From a bacterium (GTDB taxonomy: Bacteria; Patescibacteriota; Minisyncoccia; Phycocordibacterales; VMGT01), in the NCBI GenBank assembly GCA_030697645.1, contig JAUYPI010000017.1, positions 1 through 32,490 on the forward strand: a DNA stretch of 32,490 nt. The letters are read 5' to 3'. The translations under genes were made by a program, and so were the position numbers. Numbering within the stretch: the stretch's first letter is position 1; each line of letters opens with the position of its first letter. Shown here piece by piece: positions 6,542 to 14,568 of the stretch. The notes below the pieces were generated by a model. That model did not search any database. It was not told the origin of the DNA and saw only the letters and a program-made list of their open reading frames with translations.

Positions 6542-9500
6542 TCAAAGACAAACAGTTGACGCAATCGCATCACCTTCCCGGAGCTTCATGATCCGTACTC
6601 CCTGCGTCGCGCGGCCGAGGAGCGGAATCTCGCGGAGCGCAAGACGAATCACCTGTCCGCGCTTTGAAATCGCGACGACTTCCGCCTCGCTCTCCTCGAC
6701 GACACCCGCGCGGATGAGACGGCCGGTTTTTGCGCTCACCTTGAGCGTCTTGATGCCCCCGCCGCCACGGCCCTGAACTTTGTACTCCTTAAGCGCGGTG
6801 CGCTTCCCGAAGCCCTTCTCGCTCACGACAAGGAGCGCGGGCGCCTCCAGGGTGGAGCGAACCGAATCCGCCCCGACGACGCTGTCCCCCTTCGCGAGAC
6901 GCATGCCGCGGACGCCCGCGGCGGCACGTCCCATCTCGCGGACTGTGGATGCTTTGAACCGGATCGCCTGCCCGGCAGCAGTCGCGATGATCGCGTCGTC
7001 TCCGCGGCCGACAAAAAAGGTCGAGACGAGCTGGTCGTCCGCGGGGATCGTGATCGCGATGAGTCCGCTCCTGCGCACCTCGTGGAAACTCTTCGCCGCG
7101 ACACGTTTTACTCTGCCCTGCCGCGTTACCATCATCACCGAGAGCGCCTCCTCCGCGCGCCTCTCTGAGAGCATCACAAGCACGGAGCTGACCTCCTCGC
7201 CTTGAGAAAGCGGCAGGAAGTTCATGATGGACTTGCCGCGCGTCGCCTTCCTCCCCTCCGGCACATCATACATCTTCGTCTGGTAAACCTTCCCGCGATT
7301 GGTGAAAAAGAGGATGTCGGAGAGCGTACTTCCCGTGAGCAGAGTCGTTACGAAATCCTCCTCTTTGGTATTCATATCAATGACGCCGACGCCGCCGCGC
7401 CGCTGCCTGCGGTACTCGGACGGATTCGTGCGCTTCACGTAGCCCCCTCGGGTGAGCACGAGCACCGACTCCTCGTCCGGAATCAGATCCTCGTCGGTCA
7501 TTTCCTTGACGCCATGCCGGACGATGCGCGTCCGCCGCTCGTCGCCGTACTTCGCCGCGACCTCGGCAAGCTCGGTTTTAATCACCCCGCGGATCCTCTT
7601 CGGGCTCACGAGGAGCGCTCTGAGGTCGGCGATCAGCTTCTCTACCGCGAGCAGCTCCTCTTCTACCTTTTTGCGCTCGAGCCCGGCGAGCTTCTGGAGC
7701 CGCATCTCGAGGATCGCGGTCGCCTGCCTGTCGGAAAAGCGAAATTCGCGCATCAACGCCGTATGCGCCCCTGTGACATCGCGCGAGCCACGGATCGTCT
7801 TGATGATTTTGTCTATCTGATCGAGCGCCTTTTTGAGGCCGAGGAGGATGTGCTCGCGCTCCTCAGAACGCGCGAGGTCAAAGCGGCTCCGCCGCTCCAC
7901 GACATCAATACGGTGCTCGACAAACTTCTCCAGCATGCCCTTCAGCGAAAAGGTACGGGGGACGCCCTCATCAAGCGCCACCATATTGAAGTGGAAGGTG
8001 TCTTCGAGCCCCGTGTGCTTGTAGATGAAATTCAGGACTTGCTTCGGCTGCGCCGTGCCCTTCAGCCCGACGACGACGCGAATGTCTTTTGTGGACTCAT
8101 CGCGAAGCTCTTTAATCCCCTCGAGCTTTTTGTCACGCACCAAAGCCGCGATGCTCTCCATGAGGTCGGCCTTGTTCGTACGGTACGGGATCGAGGTGAT
8201 GATGATCTGCGTCGTGCCATCTTTCCCTTCGGTGATCTCCGCCTCCCCGCGCACGACGACGCCGCCACGGCCGGTCGCGTAGGCGTGGTGGAGGTCGCGC
8301 GTCCCATAGAGCACCGCGCCAATCGGGAAATCCGGACCTTTAATATACTCGAGCATTTCTTCGGTCGTCGCCTCGGGATTATCAATGAGATGCGCGAGCG
8401 CGGCCGCCACCTCGCCGAGATTGTGCGGCGGGATATTGGTCGCCATACCGACCGCGATGCCAAGCGTGCCGTTGAGGAGGAGGTTCGGCAGAGCGGCAGG
8501 CAGCACCACGGGCTCGCGTCGCGTCGCGTCGTAGTTTGGGCGCCAGTCAGTGGTCTCTTTCTCAAGGTCGCGCAGGAGCTCCGCAGAGAGCCGCGCCATC
8601 TTCGCCTCAGAATATCTCATTGCCGCCGCAGGGTCGCCGTCGATTGAGTTGTGTACAAAAACGCCAGCCGCAAGCGCAAAGTTATGCGTACCGTCAACAG
8701 TCACATCGTATACGTCCTCGCGCTCATGGAGCCGCTCGACGAGCACGACCGAGTGGTTATACTGCCGCGCAAGAGTTATCATCTCGTCAACGCCTGAAAA
8801 ATAGGCGAGTGCTTTTTCATAATGCGGAATTCCTGTGCCGCGATTGGCCTCATACATTTCCTCCGAAACAGACTCCTCTACCGCGAGCAGCTTCCTCACA
8901 TATCCCAAAATTCTACTCCGCATAACACCCCGTCCGTATGATGGATCGTTCCACTTCTCCCGCAAAGCAACACTCGCGCGCTCGGTGAGCCGCTGCATAA
9001 AAGAAGGGTCGAGCTCAACGCGGCTCTCATATGCGCGCGCCCTGCCACGGGCGGCTTTCTCCCGAAAAGACGGATCCTCGAGTTGTCGCGCCATCTTTTG
9101 GCTATGCATATCGCGCATCTCCGGATTCTCCCAGAGCGTTTTTGCGGCATTCACGAAATGGTCGCGCGGAAAATGCGCTCTATATAACGGGTCATCCCAT
9201 TGCCGTCTTGCGCGCTCCGTGTGCAGCTCTCTATAATCCGCTCTCTGCCATGCGCGCTGTGTTGCGCCAGAAATATGCGCACGATGCTCTTCGGACCGCC
9301 ACAGTTCTTGCGACATGAGACGCATGCGCTCTGCCTGCGCTGCGCGATAGCGAGCATCCTGCCACCGCTCGCGCATCTCGACAGACTTAACTTCGCTCAT
9401 ATGCGACCGAAATTCATCTTTCTTCCATGCTTCTTTTAATCGCGCGCTCGCTTCAGCCGCACGCTCTGCCTTATATTCCGGATTAAGCCATCGCTCCTTG

Positions 9501-10570
9501 AGGGCAGCGGCCTGCTGCACTCGATACGCCGGACTGCGCCACATTTCTGCGTTACGCTCTCGCATGCGCTCGGCACGCTCTTCGCGCGCTGCTCCCTGTG
9601 CGTAGTAGGCGGCGCGGCCTGCGGCAAGACGTTCTCGGTACGCGGCATCATGCGCGTGTCGCTCAGCGGCGATTTCATAATGTACCCGCCAGTGCTCCTG
9701 CCACGGTAGACGAACGATATTATCCGGGTTATTGTTCCTCTTATTAAAATCTTTGTAGTGGCGAACTTTCCCCTCTCGACGATGGTAGACCAAATGCGCA
9801 AGATTCCATTCATCAGCAAGATGGTGCGTATAACCCCACGTGTGGCTCCATGGCTGGAGCACCATTTCATAATCGACGATGTGCGGATCATCTTCTTTTG
9901 TTGAAGGACGAGTGTAGAGCGGCATGAGCGAATCGCCAGGCGCTAGAAGCCGTGCTTCACTGAATGAACCATCCCGGAGGAGAAAGCGGTGATCGGGCGT
10001 ACAACGAATACGCTCGCCATTATCAAGGGTAACGCGCACAAGTTCGGCATCTCGTCTCGTCACTCGAGGATGCTCTACAAGCGCAAGTCGTATGTTTTTT
10101 GACTTTTTATCATAGGTATAGATGTAATTTTTCTTTCCCGCTGCATCCTCTGCTACCAATTCTATAAATGAGAGCACGCGCCCATCGGCAAGCTGTAGCT
10201 TCGTATCGCCGGTAAAACAGCCAAAATTTCCTTGCCCCAGCACGAGAGGGTAACGCATCGAAAAATCTTGCGCCATTTTGACGAGCGCATCGTAGATCGC
10301 GGAGTCGCCGTGCGGGTGATATTGGGCCATCACGCTCCCCACGACCGCTGCAGATTTGCGGAACTTCGCCCCGGCATGAAGCCCCATCTGCTGCATGGTG
10401 TAGAGAATGCGGCGGTGGACGGGCTTCAGCCCGTCCCGCACGTCAGGAAGCGCGCGGGCGGTAATCACCGACATCGCGTAGTCGAGGTAGGACTCCCTCA
10501 TCTCGTCGCTTATGCTGCGCGGGACGATACCACGTTGCCTGCTCTCGGCTTCCTTTGTCTCCTCCGCCAT
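6542..10570 (-). CDS. gyrA: DNA gyrase subunit A precursor with intein
   Basis: The 1342-residue precursor gives an 818-residue GyrA after removal of a 524-residue intein (residues 118-641). The N-extein has the winged-helix region and the QRDR block [12 protein letters not shown]90 and D94 match E. coli S83 and D87, so no quinolone-resistance change is seen at these two sites. The catalytic tyrosine is Y653 of the precursor, in [11 protein letters not shown]. The C-terminal beta-propeller carries a GyrA box (QRRGGVG), supporting gyrase rather than topoisomerase IV. GyrA introduces negative supercoils with GyrB (not in this window). A promoter at 10579-10607 places the transcript start within about two bases of the ATG, suggesting a leaderless mRNA. 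Confidence 0.97.
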   Translation of the reverse strand: MAEETKEAESRQRGIVPRSISDEMRESYLDYAMSVITARALPDVRDGLKPVHRRILYTMQQMGLHAGAKFRKSAAVVGSVMAQYHPHGDSAIYDALVKMAQDFSMRYPLVLGQGNFGCFTGDTKLQLADGRVLSFIELVAEDAAGKKNYIYTYDKKSKNIRLALVEHPRVTRRDAELVRVTLDNGERIRCTPDHRFLLRDGSFSEARLLAPGDSLMPLYTRPSTKEDDPHIVDYEMVLQPWSHTWGYTHHLADEWNLAHLVYHRREGKVRHYKDFNKRNNNPDNIVRLPWQEHWRVHYEIAAERHAHDAAYRERLAAGRAAYYAQGAAREERAERMRERNAEMWRSPAYRVQQAAALKERWLNPEYKAERAAEASARLKEAWKKDEFRSHMSEVKSVEMRERWQDARYRAAQAERMRLMSQELWRSEEHRAHISGATQRAWQRADYRELHTERARRQWDDPLYRAHFPRDHFVNAAKTLWENPEMRDMHSQKMARQLEDPSFREKAARGRARAYESRVELDPSFMQRLTERASVALREKWNDPSYGRGVMRSRILGYVRKLLAVEESVSEEMYEANRGTGIPHYEKALAYFSGVDEMITLARQYNHSVVLVERLHEREDVYDVTVDGTHNFALAAGVFVHNSIDGDPAAAMRYSEAKMARLSAELLRDLEKETTDWRPNYDATRREPVVLPAALPNLLLNGTLGIAVGMATNIPPHNLGEVAAALAHLIDNPEATTEEMLEYIKGPDFPIGAVLYGTRDLHHAYATGRGGVVVRGEAEITEGKDGTTQIIITSIPYRTNKADLMESIAALVRDKKLEGIKELRDESTKDIRVVVGLKGTAQPKQVLNFIYKHTGLEDTFHFNMVALDEGVPRTFSLKGMLEKFVEHRIDVVERRSRFDLARSEEREHILLGLKKALDQIDKIIKTIRGSRDVTGAHTALMREFRFSDRQATAILEMRLQKLAGLERKKVEEELLAVEKLIADLRALLVSPKRIRGVIKTELAEVAAKYGDERRTRIVRHGVKEMTDEDLIPDEESVLVLTRGGYVKRTNPSEYRRQRRGGVGVIDMNTKEEDFVTTLLTGSTLSDILFFTNRGKVYQTKMYDVPEGRKATRGKSIMNFLPLSQGEEVSSVLVMLSERRAEEALSVMMVTRQGRVKRVAAKSFHEVRRSGLIAITIPADDQLVSTFFVGRGDDAIIATAAGQAIRFKASTVREMGRAAAGVRGMRLAKGDSVVGADSVRSTLEAPALLVVSEKGFGKRTALKEYKVQGRGGGGIKTLKVSAKTGRLIRAGVVEESEAEVVAISKRGQVIRLALREIPLLGRATQGVRIMKLREGDAIASTVCL
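8648..10219 (-). mobile_element. GyrA intein with HNH homing endonuclease and W-repeat array
   Basis: The intein starts at C118 of the precursor, just after GQGNFG, and ends at VHN before S642. Splicing residues are present: Cys1, block-B TPDH (intein 74-77), and block [12 protein letters not shown] to H523-N524 with Ser at +1. Residues about 131-181 form an HNH-type nuclease (HH at 132-133, then [10 protein letters not shown] and EHWRVHY). Residues 189-432 hold a tandem array with tryptophans at 227, 244, 265, 286, 307, 324, 341, 363 and 423. Leucines stand in at 380 and 403, and most units read W-x-x-P-x-Y/F-R. The site differs from the mycobacterial GyrA intein site at the catalytic Tyr. 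The nuclease looks intact, so homing may still be active. Confidence 0.93.
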
Positions 10571-10578
10571 AGGGCTTT

Positions 10579-10607
10579 AGTATACCCGAATTGAGCTTGA
10601 AATTCAA
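10579..10607 (-). promoter_or_regulatory. gyrA promoter, probably leaderless
   Basis: On the minus strand TTGAAT (10602-10607) and TATACT (10579-10584) are separated by exactly 17 bp. The expected start point (about 10572) is next to the ATG at 10570, and no Shine-Dalgarno sequence fits in between. Confidence 0.65.
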
Positions 10608-10612
10608 AGGGT

Positions 10613-11086
10613 TTACTGCTCGCGCGAAGGCTCCGACGCCGCTGCCCACTTACCGCCGCCGGCAAGGACTTCCTCAACTTTTGTGACAATATCCCGAGGC
10701 AGAGCGTTTGCTTTGATGATGTAGTCAACGGCGCCGAGGCGTCGCGCCTCGTCGATGTGCTCCTGATCGCCGAGGTTTGAAACGACAATCACCGGAATCG
10801 TCTTTGTCGCGGGATCCATTTTTAGCTTCTTCAGAATTTCGAATCCGTTTATATTCGGCAGGAGGATATCAAGCAAGACGATATCAACGCCCGTCATCTC
10901 CTCGCGGTTCCCGACGCGCCGCATCGCCGCCTCGCCGTCGTAGAGACACTCTGCGATATACTGCTGGTCGCGAAAATACTTCGCGAGCATGTCGCTGATA
11001 TAGAGATCGTCCTCGATAAAAAGTATCGTACGCGCGCTGCGCACTTGAGCATCGTCGTGCGTGTCCCGAGTCTCTGTGTTATCCAT
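10613..11086 (-). CDS. Response regulator receiver-domain protein (REC only)
   Basis: This 157-residue protein consists of one CheY-like receiver domain with short tails. Visible key residues are the acidic pair D26-D27 (FIEDD), phospho-acceptor D73 in DIVLLDILLP, the serine in PVIVVSNLG and the lysine in DYIIKANA. No output domain follows; the tail is AGGGKWAAASEPSREQ. The ATG at 11086 was preferred to one at 11143, because the extra residues run through the promoter region and look non-coding. It precedes gyrA on the same strand but gyrA has its own promoter. The partner kinase is not in the window. It may act in phosphorelay or by protein contact. Confidence 0.88.
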   Translation of the reverse strand: MDNTETRDTHDDAQVRSARTILFIEDDLYISDMLAKYFRDQQYIAECLYDGEAAMRRVGNREEMTGVDIVLLDILLPNINGFEILKKLKMDPATKTIPVIVVSNLGDQEHIDEARRLGAVDYIIKANALPRDIVTKVEEVLAGGGKWAAASEPSREQ

Positions 11087-11157
11087 ATGCACCCATAGTA
11101 AGAGATGTCTGCAACAAATGCAACGCGGGTATCCACAGGGCAATACACTCCATGTAG

Positions 11158-11165
11158 AGTATAAT
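11158..11165. promoter_or_regulatory. Overlapping divergent -10 elements
   Basis: TATAAT at 11160-11165 (plus strand, 34 bp before the cupredoxin ATG) overlaps TATACT at 11163-11158 (minus strand, facing the response regulator). Neither has a convincing -35 at 16-18 bp. The two genes may compete for polymerase here. Confidence 0.4.
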
Positions 11166-11198
11166 AAACTCTATTATTCAACATAATATCCATACACC

Positions 11199-11834
11199 AT
11201 GTCCACACGAACCGCTCTCGCCCTTGTTGGCGTCATTATCATCTTTGGTGCCGGCGTACTCATTATGCGACGACCGGCGGAAGCACCGACGACAAACGAA
11301 ATGCCATCGAGCGGCCACCTTCCTCCGGCAAACGTGCCCCCTGCAAACCCGGCGCTCCTGCCTCCGAGAAATGTGCCGCCCGCTAGCAACACGCCGCCAC
11401 CAACCCTTCCACCAACATCAAACCTGCCTGCAGCAAATCCTGTGCTATTGCCACCACCCGGGCCGACCACCAATGAGACCACGACTCCTCCCGCAAGCAC
11501 TTTGACTATTCGCATCACCGCGAGCGGTTTCTCGCCTGCGGCCGTCTCGGTGAGTCCAGGCACGCGCGTCACATTCCGCAACGAGAGCGCCGGGATGGAC
11601 GGCGTCGGAGACTCCTGGCCCGCATCGGCCATGCACCCGACGCACAAGCTCTACCCGGGGTCTGACATTAAGAAATGTGGCACTCTTCAGGGCGGGGAAA
11701 AAAATGCCATGTTTGACGCCTGCGGCGCTGTTACCCCCGGCGCTTCATGGAGCTTCACCTTCACTGAACTTGGGTCGTGGAAATACCACGACCACCTTAA
11801 TCCGCTACACACGGGGACGATCGTAGTAGAGTAA
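11199..11834 (+). CDS. Membrane-anchored cupredoxin-like protein
   Basis: This 211-residue protein has an N-terminal membrane anchor (about residues 5-23), a Pro/Asn/Ala-rich linker (26-100) with repeated PPAN/LLPP words, and a cupredoxin-type beta-sandwich (about 101-211). The domain shows TIRITASGFSPAAVSVSPGTRVTFRN, then WPASAMHPTHKLYPG with H146 and H149. It ends with WKYHDHLNPLHTGTIVV (H197, H199, H204). The usual YHC cysteine of blue copper sites is replaced by the YHDH form, so the metal site may be unlike plastocyanin; C160 and C175 may form a disulfide. Predicted outside the cell membrane. It is followed 36 bp later by recG in the same direction. Confidence 0.82.
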   Translation: MSTRTALALVGVIIIFGAGVLIMRRPAEAPTTNEMPSSGHLPPANVPPANPALLPPRNVPPASNTPPPTLPPTSNLPAANPVLLPPPGPTTNETTTPPASTLTIRITASGFSPAAVSVSPGTRVTFRNESAGMDGVGDSWPASAMHPTHKLYPGSDIKKCGTLQGGEKNAMFDACGAVTPGASWSFTFTELGSWKYHDHLNPLHTGTIVVE

Positions 11835-11870
11835 TTTGCCACCGCTCCGAAGGCCGCATACCATGCATGC

Positions 11871-14201
11871 ATGAACCTCGATCCCGACACGCCGCTTGAA
11901 GAGATTTTCCGACTAACTCCGGCGCATAAACAAGCGCTGAGGAAACTCCAGCTCACAAGCGCCCGCGACCTCCTCTATCACTTCCCTGTCCGCTACCAAA
12001 GCGCGGGTGTTGCGCACGCGGTTAGCGAGCTCATCTCCGGCGAGAATGCGATAGTATCCGGCACGCTCGCGAAAATTGAAGCCCTCAAAACATTCCGCCG
12101 CAAGGTTCCGGCGACTAAGGCAGTACTCCGTGATGAGAGCGGCGCGCTTTCGGTAACGTGGCTCCACCAGCCCTACCTCGCGACGATGCTCCGCGAAGGT
12201 ACGAAGGTACGCCTCACCGGGAAAGTTACGACGCAGGGCGGCCGACCCACGATGTTCAACCCTGAAGTGGAGCGCGCCGACGCGGACACGATGCAGAGCG
12301 ACGCCGACTTGCGCGGACCGAACGCAAATACGACGCAGGCAGTACGCGGACAAAACGCGGACACGCCCCTCTTTCCCGTCTACGCCGAGAGTCGCGGCGT
12401 CTCATCGCGCTGGATGTTCTACGCAGTACACAAGCTCTTGGAGAGGGGAGTCCTCGCACTCCTCGAAGACCCGCTGCCCAAGGAGCTGCTCCACCGCTAC
12501 CATCTGCCTGCTCTCGATGCGGCGCTCCGCTACATCCACGCACCGAAAAGCGAGCGGCACAGCATCGCCGCGCGCAAGCGCTTCGCTTTCGAGGAAGTGT
12601 TCCTCATCCAGCTCGCGCGGCTCGGCGAGCGCCAGACGCTCGACGCGCTCCCCTCGTTCCGCATTGAAAAAACGCTCTCCGACCTCGCCGGCTTTCTCTC
12701 ACGTTTGCCGTTTGAGCTGACAGAGGCGCAAAAACGCGCGATTGAAGCTGTGCTTCGCGACTTCGAGAGCGGCCACCCGATGTCACGCCTCCTTGAGGGC
12801 GATGTCGGCTCTGGAAAAACCGCGGTCGCTGCGGCGACTGCGTATGCGATAGTCACCACGCGTCCAAGGAGGCCCGCCGCGAGAGAGGAGCTCGGCGCTG
12901 CGAAACTCGCCTCCGCAGAGGGCTACGACGGAGCAAAGCAGGACTTCGGCAATCTTCAAGTCGCCTATATGGCGCCGACCGAGATCCTTGCCAAACAGCA
13001 CTTCGCCACGTTTATTGAACTTTTTTCCCATCTGCCTATACATATCGGCCTCATAACCTCAAGCGGCTGTAAAAAATTTCCATCAAAAACAAGGCCTGAC
13101 GAGGCGACGGCAATCTCCCGAGTGCAACTGCTACGCTGGGTCGCAAGCGGCGAAATCGCCATCCTCATCGGCACGCATGCGCTTATTCAAAAAAGTGTCC
13201 TGTTCAAGCACCTTGCGTACGTCATTATTGACGAACAGCACCGATTCGGAGTCAGCCAGCGCGCGGCGCTGGTTCGCAGACACACGCAGACTGAACGCAG
13301 AATTTCGCAGAAACAAATCGCAGCGGAGGTGTCCGCGTTAAGTCCGCATCAGTCCGCGTCTATTCCGCATCTGCTCTCTATGACCGCGACACCGATCCCC
13401 CGCACACTCGCGCTCACGATCTACGGCGACCTCGACTTGACACTCCTCGACGAGATGCCGCATGGGAGAAAACCGGTGCTCACTGAGATTCTGGTTGCCG
13501 CGCAGCGCGAGAGAGCCTACGAGCGGATGCGCTCCGAGCTCGCCCGCGGCCGTCAGTGCTATGTGATCTGCCCACGCATTGATGAGCCGGACCCGGAAAA
13601 GGAGCTCGCGCTTCAGGCAAAGTCGGTGAAAGAAGAGGCGGCGCGGCTCAGCCGCGATGTCTTTCCACGCCAGAAAATCGAAGTGCTTCACGGCGCCCTG
13701 ACCCCGGCTGTGCGCGAGGCGACGATGCAGAGATTTGCTGCAGGCGAAGTACACATTCTTGTCGCAACTTCTGTCGTCGAGGTCGGCGTCAACGTGCCGA
13801 ATACAACCGTGATCTTGATCGAAGGTTCCGAGCGCTTCGGGCTCGCGCAGCTACACCAGCTCCGCGGCCGCGTGCTCAGGAGCACCGACCAGGCGTATTG
13901 CTTTGCACTCACCGAGAGCCGCTCAAAACTCGTCGCCGAGCGCCTGCGTGCTCTCAAAACCGCAAAAAACGGCTTCGAGCTCGCGGAGCTCGATCTCAAG
14001 ATCCGCGGCCCGGGTGAGCTCTCGGGTGCTCGCCAGTGGGGCCTCTCCGACGTCGGCATGGAGGCGCTGAAAAACATCAAAATGGTCGAGGCCGCGCGGA
14101 CAGAGGCCGCGCGGCTCATCAGGGAAGATCCGGAGCTCGAACGTCACCCGTCACTTCGAGCCCTTGCCGAGAGCAGACAGACCGCTATTCACTTCGAGTG
14201 A
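11871..14201 (+). CDS. recG: ATP-dependent DNA helicase RecG
   Basis: RecG reverses stalled forks and processes branched DNA. The protein has an N-terminal wedge/OB domain (VSGTLAKIEALKTFRR ... LTGKVTTQGGRPTMFNPE). Walker A is GDVGSGKT at residues 310-317, followed by MAPTEILAKQHF, the DEQH box at 454-457 in VIIDEQHRFGV, MTATPIPRTLAL, VATSVVEVGVNVPN and the C-terminal QLRGRVLRS block. At 776 residues it is about 80 longer than E. coli RecG. The extra length sits in three loop insertions: residues about 134-163, 330-358 and 467-495. Each is rich in short repeated DNA words and keeps frame. All helicase motifs are intact, so it should work. Confidence 0.96.
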   Translation: MNLDPDTPLEEIFRLTPAHKQALRKLQLTSARDLLYHFPVRYQSAGVAHAVSELISGENAIVSGTLAKIEALKTFRRKVPATKAVLRDESGALSVTWLHQPYLATMLREGTKVRLTGKVTTQGGRPTMFNPEVERADADTMQSDADLRGPNANTTQAVRGQNADTPLFPVYAESRGVSSRWMFYAVHKLLERGVLALLEDPLPKELLHRYHLPALDAALRYIHAPKSERHSIAARKRFAFEEVFLIQLARLGERQTLDALPSFRIEKTLSDLAGFLSRLPFELTEAQKRAIEAVLRDFESGHPMSRLLEGDVGSGKTAVAAATAYAIVTTRPRRPAAREELGAAKLASAEGYDGAKQDFGNLQVAYMAPTEILAKQHFATFIELFSHLPIHIGLITSSGCKKFPSKTRPDEATAISRVQLLRWVASGEIAILIGTHALIQKSVLFKHLAYVIIDEQHRFGVSQRAALVRRHTQTERRISQKQIAAEVSALSPHQSASIPHLLSMTATPIPRTLALTIYGDLDLTLLDEMPHGRKPVLTEILVAAQRERAYERMRSELARGRQCYVICPRIDEPDPEKELALQAKSVKEEAARLSRDVFPRQKIEVLHGALTPAVREATMQRFAAGEVHILVATSVVEVGVNVPNTTVILIEGSERFGLAQLHQLRGRVLRSTDQAYCFALTESRSKLVAERLRALKTAKNGFELAELDLKIRGPGELSGARQWGLSDVGMEALKNIKMVEAARTEAARLIREDPELERHPSLRALAESRQTAIHFE
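12268..12360 (+). repeat. In-frame repeat insertion 1 in recG
   Basis: Four spaced copies of the word GCGGAC lie in this stretch. It encodes an Asp/Asn/Ala/Thr-rich segment between NPE of the wedge domain and LFPVY, where RecG proteins normally have a short loop. The same word occurs on the other strand of insertion 3. Confidence 0.6.
12909..12942 (+). repeat. In-frame palindromic repeat (insertion 2) in recG
   Basis: GCCTCCGC and CGGAGC arms surround a short centre and are followed by CAAAGCAGG. The segment reads ASAEGYDGAKQ and lies between Walker A and the MAPTEI motif, where RecG normally has no such loop. A related repeat at 29683-29713 in the MNT gene reads ASAKGFGGQ in the same frame. 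Confidence 0.65.
13281..13370 (+). repeat. In-frame palindromic insertion 3 in recG
   Basis: The left half has GCAGACT/GCAGAA-type words and the right half their approximate complement (GTCCGCGTTAAGTCCGCA and similar), forming an imperfect long hairpin. The encoded residues lie between the DEQH box region and MTATPIPRT and replace a normally short loop. Confidence 0.6.
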
Positions 14202-14331
14202 CTACTGGCGTACTATAGACATCACGCTATGAAACGGCATCAAAACACATATCGCGAGCGAAACGAGATTTATAATTTGCAATAATTAAGCGACCGCATT
14301 GTTATTGCAAGTAAAGACACCGCGGCACCAC

Positions 14332-14402
14332 GCGCCCATAGCTCAATGGTAGAGCATCCGTCTTATACACGGCGTACGGGGGTCCGATTCCCTCTGGGCG
14401 CA
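14332..14402 (+). tRNA. tRNA with anticodon TAT, predicted tRNA-Ile
   Basis: A full cloverleaf can be drawn over 71 nt: acceptor GCGCCCA with TGGGCGC, D-arm GCTC/GAGC, anticodon stem TCCGT/ACGGC with loop CTTATAC, and T-arm GGGGG/CCCTC with loop TCCGATT. The anticodon at 14364-14366 is TAT, which reads AUA (Ile). The top pair of the anticodon stem is a T-C mismatch, and the T-loop has C where U55 is usual. CCA is not encoded. Most bacteria read AUA with a CAT tRNA modified to lysidine, so a TAT tRNA is unusual. Confidence 0.85.
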
Positions 14403-14492
14403 GAATAACTCCAAATTTTGCTGAGTAAATTACTCGATCTTCACGATTTATCGGACGTCGGACGTGCCATGACGTAATGCAGGCATAACGCC

Positions 14493-14529
14493 AACGCACC
14501 GCTCGAGGGAAAACCCGAGTGGTGCGTTT
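14493..14529. terminator. Hairpin between tRNA and the surface-protein operon
   Basis: ACGCACC-G-CTCG and its near complement flank AAAA, with one wobble pair and one bulged A. The T-tracts on both sides are short. It could end the minus-strand peptidoglycan-binding gene and the tRNA transcript alike. The rest of 14202-14568 holds only the tRNA and an ATCGGACGTCGGACGT word near 14450. Confidence 0.5.
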
Positions 14530-14568
14530 GCGTGAATATGTCGCCACTGAAACCTAAAACCTCATCAA

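Noticed and set aside
7202-8647. Long plus-strand open frame (481 codons) opposite gyrA
   Set aside because: It is an antisense shadow of a GC-rich conserved gene. The composition is charged and repetitive, and no motif is recognisable.
6542-10570. Topoisomerase IV subunit ParC instead of GyrA
   Set aside because: A GyrA box (QRRGGVG) and a full six-bladed-type C-terminal domain are present, favouring gyrase.
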